Numbered from the stretch's first letter, positions 53,044 to 64,000 are shown. The stretch: DNA of 64,000 bases from Streptomyces sp. 130 (GCF_007096885.1 NZ_VJNO01000012.1:124001-188000), one strand, 5' to 3'. Notes: generated from the sequence alone by a model not told the origin. Numbers and translations: made by a program.

Positions 53044-54069
53044 ATGCGAATTGGTGTGCTCACCTCCGGCGGCGACTGCCCCGGCCTCAATGCCGTCATC
53101 CGGTCCGTCGTCCACCGCGCTGTGGTCGACCACGGCGACGAGGTCATCGGCTTCCACGACGGGTGGCGGGGCCTGCTGGAGTGCGACTACCGCAAGCTCG
53201 ACCTGGACGCCGTGGGCGGCATCCTCGCCCGTGGCGGCACGATCCTCGGCTCCTCCCGGGTCCAGCCGGCGCATCTGCGCGGGGGCGTCGAGACGGCCCG
53301 CGGCCATGTCCGGGACCTGGGGCTCGACGCGATCATCCCGATCGGCGGCGAGGGCACCCTCAAGGCGGCGAACCTGCTCTCCGAGGCGGGCCTCCCGATC
53401 GTCGGTGTGCCGAAGACCATCGACAACGACATAGCCTCCACCGACGTCACCTTCGGTTTCGACACCGCCGTCGGCGTCGCCACCGAGGCGCTGGACCGGC
53501 TGAAGACCACCGCCGAGTCGCACCAGCGCGTCATGATCGTCGAGGTCATGGGCCGCCACACCGGCTGGATCGCCCTGCACTCCGGCATGGCGGCCGGCGC
53601 GCACGCCATCGTCGTCCCGGAGCGCCCCTTCGACATCGACGAGCTGACCGAGGTCGTGGGCCGGCGCTTCTCGGCCGGCAAGAAGTTCGCGATCGTCGTC
53701 GTCGCGGAGGGCGCGAAGCCGCGCGAGGGCTCCATGGAGTTCCAGTCGGGCGCCAAGGACATCTACGGCCACGAGCGCTTCACGGGCGTGGCCACCCAGC
53801 TCTCGGTCGAGCTGGAGCAGCGTCTCGGCAAGGAGGCCCGCCCGGTCATCCTGGGCCACGTCCAGCGCGGCGGCACCCCGACCGCGTACGACCGCGTCCT
53901 CGCCACCCGCTTCGGCTGGCACGCGGTGGAGGCGGCGCACCGCGGCGATTTCGGCATGATGACGGCGCTGCGCGGCACGGACATCACCCTGGTGCCGCTC
54001 GCGCACGCGGTGGAGACCCTGAAGACGGTCCCGGCCGCCCGGTACGCCGAGGCGGAGTGCGTGCTCTGA
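53044..54069 (+). CDS. pfkA: 6-phosphofructokinase
   Basis: A 341-residue glycolytic kinase. Motifs are LTSGGDCPGLNAVIR, GGEGTLKAA, PKTIDNDIASTD (catalytic Asp) and EVMGRHTGWIAL. The pair Gly in GGEG (E. coli 104) and Lys in PKTIDND (E. coli 124) is the mixed 'group III' pattern of ATP-using actinobacterial enzymes, not the Asp104 of pyrophosphate-dependent types. AAAGG lies 12 bases before the ATG. A strong hairpin terminator follows. Confidence 0.95.
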   Translation: MRIGVLTSGGDCPGLNAVIRSVVHRAVVDHGDEVIGFHDGWRGLLECDYRKLDLDAVGGILARGGTILGSSRVQPAHLRGGVETARGHVRDLGLDAIIPIGGEGTLKAANLLSEAGLPIVGVPKTIDNDIASTDVTFGFDTAVGVATEALDRLKTTAESHQRVMIVEVMGRHTGWIALHSGMAAGAHAIVVPERPFDIDELTEVVGRRFSAGKKFAIVVVAEGAKPREGSMEFQSGAKDIYGHERFTGVATQLSVELEQRLGKEARPVILGHVQRGGTPTAYDRVLATRFGWHAVEAAHRGDFGMMTALRGTDITLVPLAHAVETLKTVPAARYAEAECVL

Positions 54070-54086
54070 GCGACACCCGGCACGAG

Positions 54087-54120
54087 ACCGCCCCCGGCCG
54101 CAAGATCGGCCGGGGGCGGT
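54087..54120 (+). terminator. Terminator after pfkA
   Basis: Arms ACCGCCCCCGGCCG and CGGCCGGGGGCGGT form a perfect 14-bp stem with loop CAAGAT, followed by TCTACT. Confidence 0.9.
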
Positions 54121-54186
54121 TCTACTCTGGTCGGGACAACCGGCACGAAACGGGGACGTCCCGGCGTTCCCATCGGGAGTGAACAG

Positions 54187-55137
54187 ATGGATCACAGCGG
54201 GCACGGCATGGACATGGACCTGCCGCCGTTCACGCTGGGACGCGGACTCCACTTCTCCGCGGACCCGTTCTTCCTGATCGGCTGCGTCCTGGCGGTGCTG
54301 CTGTACGGATACGGGGTGCTGCGGCTGCGGCGGCGCGGGGACGCGTGGCCGGTGGGGCGCACGGTCCTGTTCGTGATCGGGGTGCTGACGATCGCGCTGG
54401 TGATGTGCACCCGGCTCAACGACTACGGCATGGTCATGTTCAGCGTGCACATGGTGCAGCACATGGTGATCAGCATGCTGTCGCCGATCCTGCTGCTGCT
54501 GGGCGCGCCGGTGACGCTCGCGCTGCGCGCGCTGCCGGTCGCGCCGCGCGGCACGAAGGGGCCGCGCGAGCTGCTGCTGATGCTGCTGCACAGCCGGTAC
54601 ATGAAGATCGTCACGCATCCCGCGTTCACGATCCCGCTGTTCATCGCCAGTCTGTACGGCCTGTACTTCACGCCGCTCTTCGACTACCTGATGGGCTCGA
54701 CGACGGGGCACCTCGTGATGATGGTGCACTTCCTCGCGGTCGGCCTGTTCTTCTTCTGGCCCATCATGGGGGTCGACCCGGGTCCGCACCGCCCCGGCTA
54801 TGTGATGCGGATGCTGGAGCTGTTCGCCGGGATGCCGTTCCACGCCTTCTTCGGGATCGCCCTCATGATGGCCTCCACGCCGATGGTGGAGGTGTACCAG
54901 GACCCTCCGGCCTCGCTCGGCATCGACGCGCTGTCCGACCAGAGCGCGGCGGGCGGCATCGCCTGGGCGTTCAGCGAGATTCCCTCGGTGGTGGTCCTGG
55001 TGGCGCTGGTGTTCCAGTGGTACCGCTCGGAACAGCGGACGGCGAAGCGTTCCGACCGGGCGGCGGACCGCGACGGGGACCGGGAGCTCCAGGCGTACAA
55101 CGCGTACCTCGCCTCCTTGCAGGCGCGCGGACAGTAG
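54187..55137 (+). CDS. CtaG-type cytochrome c oxidase assembly protein
   Basis: A 316-residue integral membrane protein with about seven helices. Conserved histidines lie in and next to helices: VHMVQHMVISMLSP, LVMMVHFLAVG and GMPFHAFFGIALM, the likely copper ligands. It belongs to the caa3_CtaG family needed to insert copper in cytochrome oxidase. The N-terminal MDHSGHGMDMD is also metal-binding in look. The C-terminal tail is charged and cytoplasmic. The gene stands alone after the pfkA terminator. Confidence 0.92.
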   Translation: MDHSGHGMDMDLPPFTLGRGLHFSADPFFLIGCVLAVLLYGYGVLRLRRRGDAWPVGRTVLFVIGVLTIALVMCTRLNDYGMVMFSVHMVQHMVISMLSPILLLLGAPVTLALRALPVAPRGTKGPRELLLMLLHSRYMKIVTHPAFTIPLFIASLYGLYFTPLFDYLMGSTTGHLVMMVHFLAVGLFFFWPIMGVDPGPHRPGYVMRMLELFAGMPFHAFFGIALMMASTPMVEVYQDPPASLGIDALSDQSAAGGIAWAFSEIPSVVVLVALVFQWYRSEQRTAKRSDRAADRDGDRELQAYNAYLASLQARGQ

Positions 55138-55203
55138 CGGCGGACCCTCCTTTCGGGTGACGATGGCCTTTGCGGCCGCGCGGCCGATGAGGAGGGTGCG
55201 CGC

Positions 55204-55362
55204 ATGTCCGGATCCACGAAGACGATGGGAATGCTCACCGCGGGTGCGCTGGTGGCGGTGACCGCCTACACGGTGGCCCTGGGGAGCAACGGCTGGCTCT
55301 GGTTCGGCTGGGTGATCCTGGGGCTGATCACGATCGGGATGGCGGCCACGCGGGAGACGTGA
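55204..55362 (+). CDS. Small two-helix membrane protein (52 aa)
   Basis: ATG 55204 follows GAGGAGG. The peptide has two hydrophobic stretches (MLTAGALVAVTAYTVAL and WLWFGWVILGLITIGMA) and ends AATRET. Codon bias is normal for the genome. It lies 66 bp after the CtaG-type gene, likely in its transcript, so a role near the oxidase is possible. Its last 35 bp overlap the convergent HIT gene. Confidence 0.78.
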   Translation: MSGSTKTMGMLTAGALVAVTAYTVALGSNGWLWFGWVILGLITIGMAATRET

Positions 55363-55825
55363 GGCGGTCCAGCTCCCCGCCGATCGCCTCCCGCAGGGCG
55401 GTGTGCCGGGGGCCGAGCGCGTGGCCCTCGTCGCTCCAGCGCTCGCGGGGGTAGAGCCACACCGGCCTGCCCACCAGCTCCGGCGGCTCCCAGTCGTAGC
55501 GGGGCCATACGTGTGCGTGCAGGTACGGATCGGTGTTCCCGAGGATCTCCAGGTTGACCCGCCGGAAGGCGGGGTCCAGCCGCTCGCAGGCCCGTTCGAC
55601 GGCCTCGCCGAGGGCGTCCATGCCGGCCAGGAACGCCAGTCGCCGTGGGCGCGGAAGGTCGGACAGCCGCCGCACGGCGGGGTCGTCCACCAGCAGCACC
55701 GAGTATCCCGGCAGGAACTGGACGTCCCCGAGCACGGCGAACCCCGCCTCCAGCCGCCGGAGCACCGTGGGATTCCCGCCCCGGAGGGCGGTGCCGATGC
55801 GGTCCTGTCGCCAGTCGTCCGTCAT
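55328..55825 (-). CDS. HIT-like hydrolase
   Basis: A 165-residue protein with a HIT-type triad YLHAHVWPRY, where Tyr replaces the first His, and an N-terminal VLGDVQFLPGYSVLL that is typical of Ap4A-hydrolase-like HIT proteins. It would cut a nucleotide alpha-phosphate bond; the substrate is unknown. The start is ATG 55825. A long upstream frame continues without a ribosome site and is not coding. Confidence 0.85.
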   Translation of the reverse strand: MTDDWRQDRIGTALRGGNPTVLRRLEAGFAVLGDVQFLPGYSVLLVDDPAVRRLSDLPRPRRLAFLAGMDALGEAVERACERLDPAFRRVNLEILGNTDPYLHAHVWPRYDWEPPELVGRPVWLYPRERWSDEGHALGPRHTALREAIGGELDRLTSPAWPPSRS

Positions 55826-56482
55826 GGGCGACGACTGTACTGGCGGCCGAGGCCGCTCCCGGCTCCGGGCGCAGCCGGGCGGCGGCGGATGTGGAGCGCT
55901 CCCAGGTGCCGTTCCGGGCCCGGCGGACGCGGATTGCGGCGGCGTTACGCCGAGGTGAACCGACGCATACGGTGACCGGCCGCAACCGGTTCCGTCCGGG
56001 CCGCGCGACCGGTCCGGCGCCGCGCGGGGGCGCCCGGCCGTTGCCTCGTACACCTTTCGGAGCCGGCGACCGCGATGCGCGGATCGCAAACGTCCGGGCC
56101 GCTGCTGCGCTCGCGCCCCTCCCGTCACTCCGGGTCCGTTTCGGCGCGGGGGCGGCGGTGGCCGCCGGGCCGGGCACGCCGGTGAGAGGCGCCTCGCACT
56201 TCTGCCGGGCGCGCCTCTGCCTGGCGCTTCGCGGTACCGAGGGCATCGGGAGCCCGTCACCGCACCGGACCGGCCCCTCACCCTCGGTGACCGCTCAGGC
56301 GCTCGTCACGCGGTGCTCCACGGACCCCGCGCATGCGATTGCGAACGTCCGCCACACCCGCCGCCAGGCGTGCCGCCGGGCCCGGTAACCGGCAGTTACC
56401 CCGGCGTCAACCCCGCCGCACCCGGCCTCCGTTCGACGTATGGCCGTGTTCACACGCCCGTAAGCCAGTTGCGCTTTAACTC
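55826..56482. other. Long non-coding stretch before the cellulase locus
   Basis: No gene is convincing in these 657 bp. It contains a 12-of-14 match to the CebR operator at 55891-55904 (GTGGAGCGCTCCCA) and an imperfect repeat of about 21 bp at 56075-56096 and 56331-56351 that ends GCRAACGTCCG in both copies. Promoters for the HIT gene and the cellulase operon should lie here. No tRNA or riboswitch was recognised. Confidence 0.55.
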
Positions 56483-56524
56483 TTGACAGGTGCCTGTCGC
56501 CACGCCACCTTGGGAGCGCTCCCA
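56483..56524 (+). promoter_or_regulatory. Cellulase promoter with perfect CebR operator
   Basis: A consensus -35 TTGACA (56483-56488) is followed 17 bp on by a weak -10 CACCTT. Overlapping its end is TGGGAGCGCTCCCA (56511-56524), the perfect 14-bp palindrome bound by the cellobiose-responsive repressor CebR in Streptomyces. Cello-oligosaccharides should induce the locus. Confidence 0.85.
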
Positions 56525-56576
56525 CAATCAAGACTTGCACACTCCACCCCCACCCCTTCTCCCCCAACGCCATTGA

Positions 56577-58208
<1,632 letters not shown>

Positions 58209-58332
58209 TCCCCGGGGGCCCCGCTCAGGCCCCCGCTCCCCCGCGTACACCCCGCACGAAACCCGCCGCACCCCGTCCCCGCCGCTTCCCCTCCTCCCCT
58301 CCCCCTCGACGACACCCGCCACTGGAGGATTT

Positions 58333-61137
58333 GTGTCGATATCACGTAGAACGTTCAGCAGCGCCCTCGGCGGCAGCGTGCTGGCCCTCGGTCTGGTCCA
58401 GGGCACCGCGGTCGCCCAGCCCGCCTCGGCCCAGGCCGGTACCGGAGCCCGCGCGAGCGCCGCCGGCGACGACCCGTACACGCAGGCCTTCCTCACCCAG
58501 TACGGCAAGATCAAGGACGCCGCGAACGGCTACTTCAGCCCCGACGGTCTCCCGTACCACTCGGTCGAGACCCTGATGGTCGAGGCGCCGGACCACGGCC
58601 ACCAGACGACGTCGGAGGCCGTCAGCTTCTGGATGTGGCTGGAGGCGGCGTACGGCAGGGTGACCGGTGACTGGGCGCCGTTCAACGCGGCCTGGGCGGT
58701 GGCCGAGAAGACCATCATCCCGCAGCACGCGGACCAGGCCAGCAGCGACGCCTACCGGCCCTCGGCGCCCGCGACCTACGCGGCCGAGCACCCGTTGCCC
58801 AGCGGCTACCCCTCGGCCATGGACACCGGGGTGTCGGTGGGCAGCGACCCCCTCTCGGCCGAACTCGCCTCGTCCTACGGGACCATGGACGTCTACGGCA
58901 TGCACTGGCTGATGGACCTCGACAACACCTACGGCTACGGCAACAAGCCCGGCACGGGCGGCCAGTCCGGGCCGGGTGCGGGCGCCTCCTTCATCAACAC
59001 CTACCAGCGCGGTGCGCAGGAATCGGTGTGGGAGACCGTCCCGCAGCCGACCACCGACCTCTTCAAGTACGGCGGTCCGAACGGGTATCTGGACCTGTTC
59101 GTCGGGGACAAGAGCTACGCCAGGCAGTGGAAGTACACCAACGCGCCGGACGCCGACGCCCGCGCGGTGCAGGCTGCCTACTGGGCGTACCGCTGGGCCT
59201 CGGAGCAGGGCAAGGAGAGCCAGGTCGCGGCCTCGGTGGCGAAGGCCGCCAAGATGGGCGACTACCTGCGCTACGCCATGTTCGACAAGTACTTCAAGCG
59301 GATCGGCAACTGCACCGACCCCAACTCCTGCCCGGCCGCCTCCGGCCGGGACTCCCAGCACTACCTGCTGTCGTGGTACTACGCCTGGGGCGGGTCCGCG
59401 GGCACCGGCGGTGGCTGGGCCTGGCGCATCGGTGACAGTGCCTCGCACCAGGGCTACCAGAACCCGCTCGCCGCCTGGGCCCTGTCCAACGTGCCCTCAC
59501 TCACCCCCAAGTCGGCGACGGCCAAGTCGGACTGGTCCAAGAGCCTGACCCGGCAGCTGGAGTTCCTGACCTGGCTGCAGTCCAGCGAGGGCGCCCTCGC
59601 GGGCGGCTGCACCAACAGCTGGGAGGGCCGCTACGGCACGCCTCCGGCCGGCACGCCCACCTTCTACGGCATGGCGTACGACTGGCAGCCGGTGTACCAC
59701 GACCCGGCGAGCAACAACTGGTTCGGCTTCCAGGCCTGGGGCATGGAGCGCGTCGCCGCGTACTACTACGTGACCGGCAACGCGACCGCCGAGGCGGTGC
59801 TCTCGAAGTGGGTCGCCTGGGCGTCCAGCGAGACGACCATCGGCGCCGACGGCAGCTTCCGCTTCCCCTCCACCCTGAACTGGACGGGCCAGCCGGACAC
59901 CTGGAACGCCGCGTCGCCCGGTGACAACGCCGGCCTGCACGTCTCCGTGGTGGACTACGCCAACGACGTCGGCGTGGGCGCCGCGTACGTCAAGACGCTC
60001 ACCTACTACGCCGCCAAGTCGGGCGACGAGGACGCGGCGGCGCTCGCCAAGGCCCTGCTGGACGCGATGGCGCTGAACGCCACGGACAAGGGCATCTCGG
60101 TGCCGGAGACCCGGCTGGACTACAACCGGTTCGACGACGAGGTGTACATCCCGTCCGGCTGGACGGGCACCATGCCCAACGGCGACCCGATCCGGTCCGG
60201 TTCGACGTTCATCGGTATCCGCAGCTGGTACAGGGACGACCCGGACTGGCCGAAGGTGCAGGCGTACCTGGACGGCGGGGACGCGCCCGTCTTCACGTAC
60301 CACCGCTTCTGGGCGCAGGCCGCGCTCGCCCTGGCCTTCGCGATCTACGCGGAGCTGCTGGTGGAGGGCGGCGGCGGTGAGCCGGGCGGCGACACCGAGC
60401 CGCCGACCGTGCCGGGCGGCCTCACGGTGACCGCGACCACCAAGGACAGCGTCTCGCTCTCCTGGTCCGCGTCCACCGACAACGTCGCGGTGACCGGCTA
60501 CGACGTGTACCGCAACGGTGTGCTGGCGGGCAACGCGACCGGGCGGACGTTCACCGACTCCGGGCTCGCCGCCGGCACCGAGTACACCTACGCGGTGGCG
60601 GCGCGGGACGCGGGCGGCAACACCTCGGCGCTGTCCGACGCGGTCCTGGCCACCACGAAGACCGGCGGCTCGACCGGGACCGGCGCGGTGAAGGTCCAGT
60701 ACAAGAACAACGACTCCTCCGCGACCGACAACCAGATCCGGATGGGCCTCCAGGTGGTGAACACGGGCAGCGCGCCCATCGACCTGTCGACGGTGAAGCT
60801 GCGGTACTGGTTCACCGCGGACGGCGGCCCGAGCACCTTCGGCACCTACTGCGACTACGCGGTGCTCGGCTCCTCCACCATCACCCACACCGTGGTCGCC
60901 GTCCCCAGCCCGAGGACCGGGGCCGACCGCTACCTGGAGATCGGGTTCACGGGCGGCGCGGGCACGCTGGCCGCGGGCGCCTCCACCGGTGAGATCCAGC
61001 TGCGTCTCAACAAGAGCGACTGGTCCAACTTCAACGAGAGCAATGACTACAGCCGGGCCACCAACACCTCGTACGCGGACTCCTCGAAGGTCGGCGCCTA
61101 CGTCGCCGGCACCCTCGCCTGGGGAGTCGAGCCGTGA
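58333..61137 (+). CDS. Secreted GH48 cellulase with FN3 and CBM3
   Basis: A 934-residue processive reducing-end cellulase. GTG 58333 follows GGAGG. The signal has a twin-arginine motif (SRRTFSS), so export may be by Tat. The GH48 catalytic domain spans about 45-675; [11 protein letters not shown] carries the general-acid Glu. A fibronectin III domain lies at about 685-775 and CBM3 at about 785-934. It follows the xylanase by 124 bp without its own CebR site, so it is probably read through from that promoter. GH48 normally works with GH6, the next large gene. Confidence 0.95.
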   Translation: MSISRRTFSSALGGSVLALGLVQGTAVAQPASAQAGTGARASAAGDDPYTQAFLTQYGKIKDAANGYFSPDGLPYHSVETLMVEAPDHGHQTTSEAVSFWMWLEAAYGRVTGDWAPFNAAWAVAEKTIIPQHADQASSDAYRPSAPATYAAEHPLPSGYPSAMDTGVSVGSDPLSAELASSYGTMDVYGMHWLMDLDNTYGYGNKPGTGGQSGPGAGASFINTYQRGAQESVWETVPQPTTDLFKYGGPNGYLDLFVGDKSYARQWKYTNAPDADARAVQAAYWAYRWASEQGKESQVAASVAKAAKMGDYLRYAMFDKYFKRIGNCTDPNSCPAASGRDSQHYLLSWYYAWGGSAGTGGGWAWRIGDSASHQGYQNPLAAWALSNVPSLTPKSATAKSDWSKSLTRQLEFLTWLQSSEGALAGGCTNSWEGRYGTPPAGTPTFYGMAYDWQPVYHDPASNNWFGFQAWGMERVAAYYYVTGNATAEAVLSKWVAWASSETTIGADGSFRFPSTLNWTGQPDTWNAASPGDNAGLHVSVVDYANDVGVGAAYVKTLTYYAAKSGDEDAAALAKALLDAMALNATDKGISVPETRLDYNRFDDEVYIPSGWTGTMPNGDPIRSGSTFIGIRSWYRDDPDWPKVQAYLDGGDAPVFTYHRFWAQAALALAFAIYAELLVEGGGGEPGGDTEPPTVPGGLTVTATTKDSVSLSWSASTDNVAVTGYDVYRNGVLAGNATGRTFTDSGLAAGTEYTYAVAARDAGGNTSALSDAVLATTKTGGSTGTGAVKVQYKNNDSSATDNQIRMGLQVVNTGSAPIDLSTVKLRYWFTADGGPSTFGTYCDYAVLGSSTITHTVVAVPSPRTGADRYLEIGFTGGAGTLAAGASTGEIQLRLNKSDWSNFNESNDYSRATNTSYADSSKVGAYVAGTLAWGVEP
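60691..60753 (+). repeat. 63-bp identical segment shared by two CBM3 modules
   Basis: Bases 60691-60753 in the GH48 gene and 63175-63237 in the GH6 gene are identical, and further identical runs follow in the CBM3 region. It signals recent duplication or gene conversion of the CBM3 module. Confidence 0.9.
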
Positions 61138-61334
61138 CAGGCCGGCCGCTGCCGGCTCTGGCCGGGACGGCCGCCGCCCTGGTCCTGGCCGCCGCGGCGA
61201 TGCTGACCGGTGCCTCCCCGGCGCCCTCCCACGAGCTGGACGGCCACAGCCGGACCACCGGCGCGGCCCTCACCGACGCCCCGGAGGCCGGGACGCACCT
61301 CACCGGCGCCCTGCCCCCGGGCACCGCACCCTGA
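61134..61334 (+). CDS. Small exported or membrane-anchored protein (66 aa)
   Basis: The GTG at 61134 overlaps the GH48 stop (GTGA) and is preceded by GGGGAG, so it would be translated with GH48. The N-terminus is a signal-like helix ([21 protein letters not shown]), followed by a short polar tail rich in Thr, Gly and Pro. No family is recognised. The codon pattern is compatible with coding, but it may be a decayed tail of a longer gene. Confidence 0.5.
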   Translation: MTGRPLPALAGTAAALVLAAAAMLTGASPAPSHELDGHSRTTGAALTDAPEAGTHLTGALPPGTAP

Positions 61335-61363
61335 CCGGCCGGACCTCCGGTCACCCCACAGCT

Positions 61364-61447
61364 CCCGATGGCGGGCCACACACTCACCCCGCTCAGCCCG
61401 CCATCGGGCACACCCCCCATGAACCCGTCCGCGGAGAGTCTCCGCGG
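61364..61447 (+). promoter_or_regulatory. Two hairpins between GH48 and GH6
   Basis: Arms CCCGATGGCGGG (61364-61375) and CCCGCCATCGGG (61397-61408) form a 12-bp stem with a 21-nt loop. CCGCGGAG-AGT-CTCCGCGG (61429-61447) forms a second one, 26 bases before the GH6 start. There is no U-tract, so they may stabilise or process the mRNA, or attenuate transcription, rather than end it. Confidence 0.65.
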
Positions 61448-61473
61448 GCGTATGAGAGGAGCACGGAGCCGCA

Positions 61474-63612
61474 ATGAGTAGCAGAGGCACCATCAAGCAA
61501 GGTCTGCGCCGGAGGCTGGCCGCAGCCTCCGCCCTGGCCATGGGCGCGGCGCTGGCGGTGGCGGTCCCCACCACCGCCGACGCGGCGGCGGCCCGGGTCG
61601 ACAACCCTTATGTGGGCGCCAAGGCGTACGTGAACCCGGACTGGTCCGCCCTGGCGGCGGCCGAGCCGGGCGGCGCGGCCATCGCGAACACGCCCTCCTT
61701 CGTCTGGATGGACCGCATCGCGGCTATCGAGGGCACGGAAGGCAAGCGGAGCCTGCGCGGCCACCTGGACACCGCCCTCGCGCAGGGCGCGGACCTGTTC
61801 CAGGTCGTCATCTACGACCTGCCGGGTCGTGACTGTGCGGCACTGGCCTCCCAGGGCGAGCTCGGCCCCACGGAGCTCGACCGCTACAAGAACGAATACA
61901 TCGACCCGATCGCCGAGATCCTCGCCGACCCGGCGTACGCGAACCTGCGCATCGTCACCATCATCGAGCCCGACTCGCTGCCCAACATCGTCACCAACGC
62001 GGGCGGCACCGCCGGTTCGACCGAGGACTGCGCGACGATGAAGGCGAACGGCAACTACGAGAAGGGTGTCGGCTACGCCCTGCACACCCTGGGTGCCATT
62101 CCCAACGTCTACAACTACATCGACGCCGCCCACCACGGCTGGCTGGGCTGGGACACCAACATGGCCCCGGCCGGCCTGGAGTTCAAGAAGGCCGCCACCT
62201 CCGAGGGCGCGACCGTCAACGACGTCGCCGGCTTCATCGTGAACACGGCGAACTACTCGGCTCTCAAGGAGCCGAACTTCAAGATCACCGACACGGTCAA
62301 CGGCACCACCGTGCGCCAGTCCAAGTGGGTCGACTGGAACTACTACACCGATGAGCTGTCGTTCGCCCAGGCGCTGCGCACCCAGCTGGTGGGCCAGGGC
62401 TTCAACTCCAACATCGGCATGCTGATCGACACCGCGCGCAACGGGTGGGGCGGTCCCGACCGGCCCACCTCGGCGGGCCCGCTGACCAGCGTGGACGCCT
62501 ACGTCAACGGTGGCCGTGTCGACCGGCGCATCCACGCCGGCAACTGGTGCAACCAGAGCGGTGCCGGCATCGGTGAGCGGCCCACCGCCGCCCCCGAGCC
62601 CGGGATCGACGCCTACGTGTGGGCGAAGCCCCCGGGGGAGTCGGACGGCAACAGCGAGCCCGTGGAGAACGACGAGGGCAAGGGCTGGGACCGGATGTGC
62701 GACCCGACCTACGAGGGTAACGGGCGCAACGGCAACAGCATGTCCGGCGCCCTGCCGAACGCGCCGGTCGCGGGTCACTGGTTCTCCGCGCAGTTCCAGG
62801 AGCTGGTGCGCAACGCCTACCCGCCGATCGACGGCAGCGGCGAGAACCCCGGCGGCGGCGACGGTGGCGACGACGACACGCAGGCGCCGACCGCGCCGAC
62901 GGGTCTGACGTCCACGGCGAAGACCAGCAGCAGCGTCTCGCTGTCCTGGTCGGCGTCGAGCGACGACACCGGCGTGACCGGCTACGACGTGTACCGGGGC
63001 GCCACCAAGGTGGGTTCGACCACCACCACCTCGTACACCGACACGGGTCTGTCGGCCTCGACGGCCTACAGCTACACCGTCAAGGCGAAGGACGCGGCCG
63101 GTAACGTCTCGGCGGCCTCCTCGGCCCTCTCCGTCACCACCTCCGCCGGGGGCGGCACCGGAACGGGCGCGCTGAAGGTCCAGTACAAGAACAACGACTC
63201 CTCCGCGACCGACAACCAGATCCGGATGGGCCTCCAGCTGGTCAACACCGGCAGCACGGCGGTGGACCTGTCCACGGTGAAGCTGCGCTACTGGTTCACC
63301 CCCGAGTCCGGCTCCGCCACCTTCGGCACCTACTGCGACTGGGCGGTCCTGGGCTGCGGGAAGCTGAACCTGGCGGTGAAGTCGAACGGTTCGGCGGCCG
63401 GGGCCAGCCACTACCTGGAGGTCTCCTTCGGCAGCGGCACCCTCGCGGCCGGCGCCTCCACCGGTGAGATGCAGCTGCGGCTGAACAAGAGCGACTGGTC
63501 CAACTTCAACGAGGCGGACGACTACAGCCGCGGCACGGGCACCTCGTACGCGGACGCGTCCAAGATCGGCGTCTACACGGCCGGCACCCTCTCCTGGGGC
63601 ACCGCGCCCTGA
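61474..63612 (+). CDS. Secreted GH6 cellobiohydrolase with FN3 and CBM3
   Basis: A 712-residue exported cellulase. A Sec-type signal (about 1-38, ending ADAAAA) precedes the GH6 domain at about 40-450: DLPGRDCAALAS with the catalytic Asp and IIEPDSLPN. Length and the loop NGWGGPDRPTSAG suggest the exo-type, acting from the non-reducing end. FN3 lies at about 467-555 and CBM3 at about 566-712. GAGAGGAGC precedes ATG 61474. With GH48 it gives the two-ended attack on cellulose. No CebR site lies directly upstream; a strong terminator follows. Confidence 0.95.
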   Translation: MSSRGTIKQGLRRRLAAASALAMGAALAVAVPTTADAAAARVDNPYVGAKAYVNPDWSALAAAEPGGAAIANTPSFVWMDRIAAIEGTEGKRSLRGHLDTALAQGADLFQVVIYDLPGRDCAALASQGELGPTELDRYKNEYIDPIAEILADPAYANLRIVTIIEPDSLPNIVTNAGGTAGSTEDCATMKANGNYEKGVGYALHTLGAIPNVYNYIDAAHHGWLGWDTNMAPAGLEFKKAATSEGATVNDVAGFIVNTANYSALKEPNFKITDTVNGTTVRQSKWVDWNYYTDELSFAQALRTQLVGQGFNSNIGMLIDTARNGWGGPDRPTSAGPLTSVDAYVNGGRVDRRIHAGNWCNQSGAGIGERPTAAPEPGIDAYVWAKPPGESDGNSEPVENDEGKGWDRMCDPTYEGNGRNGNSMSGALPNAPVAGHWFSAQFQELVRNAYPPIDGSGENPGGGDGGDDDTQAPTAPTGLTSTAKTSSSVSLSWSASSDDTGVTGYDVYRGATKVGSTTTTSYTDTGLSASTAYSYTVKAKDAAGNVSAASSALSVTTSAGGGTGTGALKVQYKNNDSSATDNQIRMGLQLVNTGSTAVDLSTVKLRYWFTPESGSATFGTYCDWAVLGCGKLNLAVKSNGSAAGASHYLEVSFGSGTLAAGASTGEMQLRLNKSDWSNFNEADDYSRGTGTSYADASKIGVYTAGTLSWGTAP

Positions 63613-63639
63613 TCGGTGACCGGATGATCCGGTGACTCC

Positions 63640-63673
63640 GTCCGGCCCCGCCACCTGTGTGGCGGGGCCGGAC
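63640..63673 (+). terminator. Strong terminator after GH6
   Basis: Arms GTCCGGCCCCGCCAC and GTGGCGGGGCCGGAC form a perfect 15-bp stem with loop CTGT, followed by TTCTTTA. Confidence 0.95.
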
Positions 63674-63780
63674 TTCTTTACGCACAAGTGAGCGACGGGT
63701 TTTTGTTATGGTCTGCGGCCGGGCCGCGTCTCCCAGGTGTGCGTGAAGCCAGAACAGGACTCCGGAAGAGTGAGCACGGC

Positions 63781-64000
63781 ATGGGCCAGGACCGCGAACG
63801 GGCGTTGATCGAAGCGGCACGGGCCGGTGACGGCGAGGCCAGGGACCAGCTCGCCGCGTCCTGTCTTCCGCTGCTCTACAACATCGTCGGACGCGCGCTG
63901 AACGGCCACGCGGACGTGGACGACGTGGTGCAGGAGACGGTCCTGCGCATGCTGCGCGCCCTGCCCGGTCTGCGGAACCCGGAGAGTTTCCGCTCCTGGC
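63781..64000 (+). CDS. ECF sigma factor, 3' partial
   Basis: Only the first 73 residues are in the window. They read as sigma-70 region 2: LIEAARAGDGEARDQLA, LYNIVGRAL, then DVDDVVQETVLRMLRALPGL, and NPESFRSW. This is the core-binding and -10-recognition part of an extracytoplasmic-function sigma factor. ATG 63781 follows GGAAGAG; a GTG at 63770 is in another frame that soon stops. A possible -10 TATGGT lies at 63707-63712. The gene runs off the right edge. Confidence 0.88.
   Translation, partial: MGQDRERALIEAARAGDGEARDQLAASCLPLLYNIVGRALNGHADVDDVVQETVLRMLRALPGLRNPESFRSW

Overview
This is a high-GC actinobacterial chromosome segment, almost certainly Streptomyces. Codon third positions are nearly all G or C, GTG starts are common, and the genes present (MurT/GatD, CebR-type operators, CBM3 cellulases, YceG-like MltG, ECF sigma factor) fit that genus. 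No tRNA, rRNA, CRISPR array or insertion sequence was found. Both window ends cut genes: an NRPS at the left and a sigma factor at the right.

Region 1 (1-17 kb) is the downstream part of a hybrid NRPS-PKS biosynthetic cluster. A partial NRPS (C'-A-T-C-A-T), a fully reducing PKS module (KS-AT-KR-DH-ER-ACP, an unusual order) and a third NRPS protein (C-A-T) are joined by 4-8 bp start/stop overlaps, followed by a type II thioesterase and, 97 bp later, a long-chain polyprenyl diphosphate synthase. No terminal TE or reductase domain is visible.

Region 2 (17-21 kb) is a divergent pair: a leftward operon of an adenylate-forming ligase and a reverse transcriptase with a helical C-terminal extension, and a rightward Nudix hydrolase. 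The RT/AMP-ligase operon is the most unusual unit here. Beside it lies a fragment of a dead NRPS condensation domain.

Region 3 (21-47 kb) is mostly ordinary metabolism and envelope biology: TetR with an FMN reductase, YjbQ, a flavin monooxygenase, an MltG-like protein, a MarR-controlled ABC exporter, a large FAD/FeS dehydrogenase, a lipoprotein L,D-transpeptidase, a heterodimeric ABC exporter with complementary degenerate ATP sites, a YdjM-type membrane protein, a Ski2-like helicase, TesB, a Na+/H+ antiporter, a GNAT enzyme, a glutathione peroxidase and an acyl-CoA dehydrogenase with its TetR.

Region 4 (47-56 kb) holds peptide deformylase, a secreted PL9 lyase, a stand-alone AlaRS catalytic-domain protein preceded by a probable leaderless leader peptide, the MurT/GatD lipid II amidation pair, phosphofructokinase, a CtaG-type oxidase assembly protein and small genes.

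Region 5 (56-64 kb) is a cellulolytic locus: GH10 xylanase, GH48 and GH6 cellulases, each secreted and carrying a C-terminal CBM3, behind a perfect CebR operator. It ends at a strong terminator before the ECF sigma factor.
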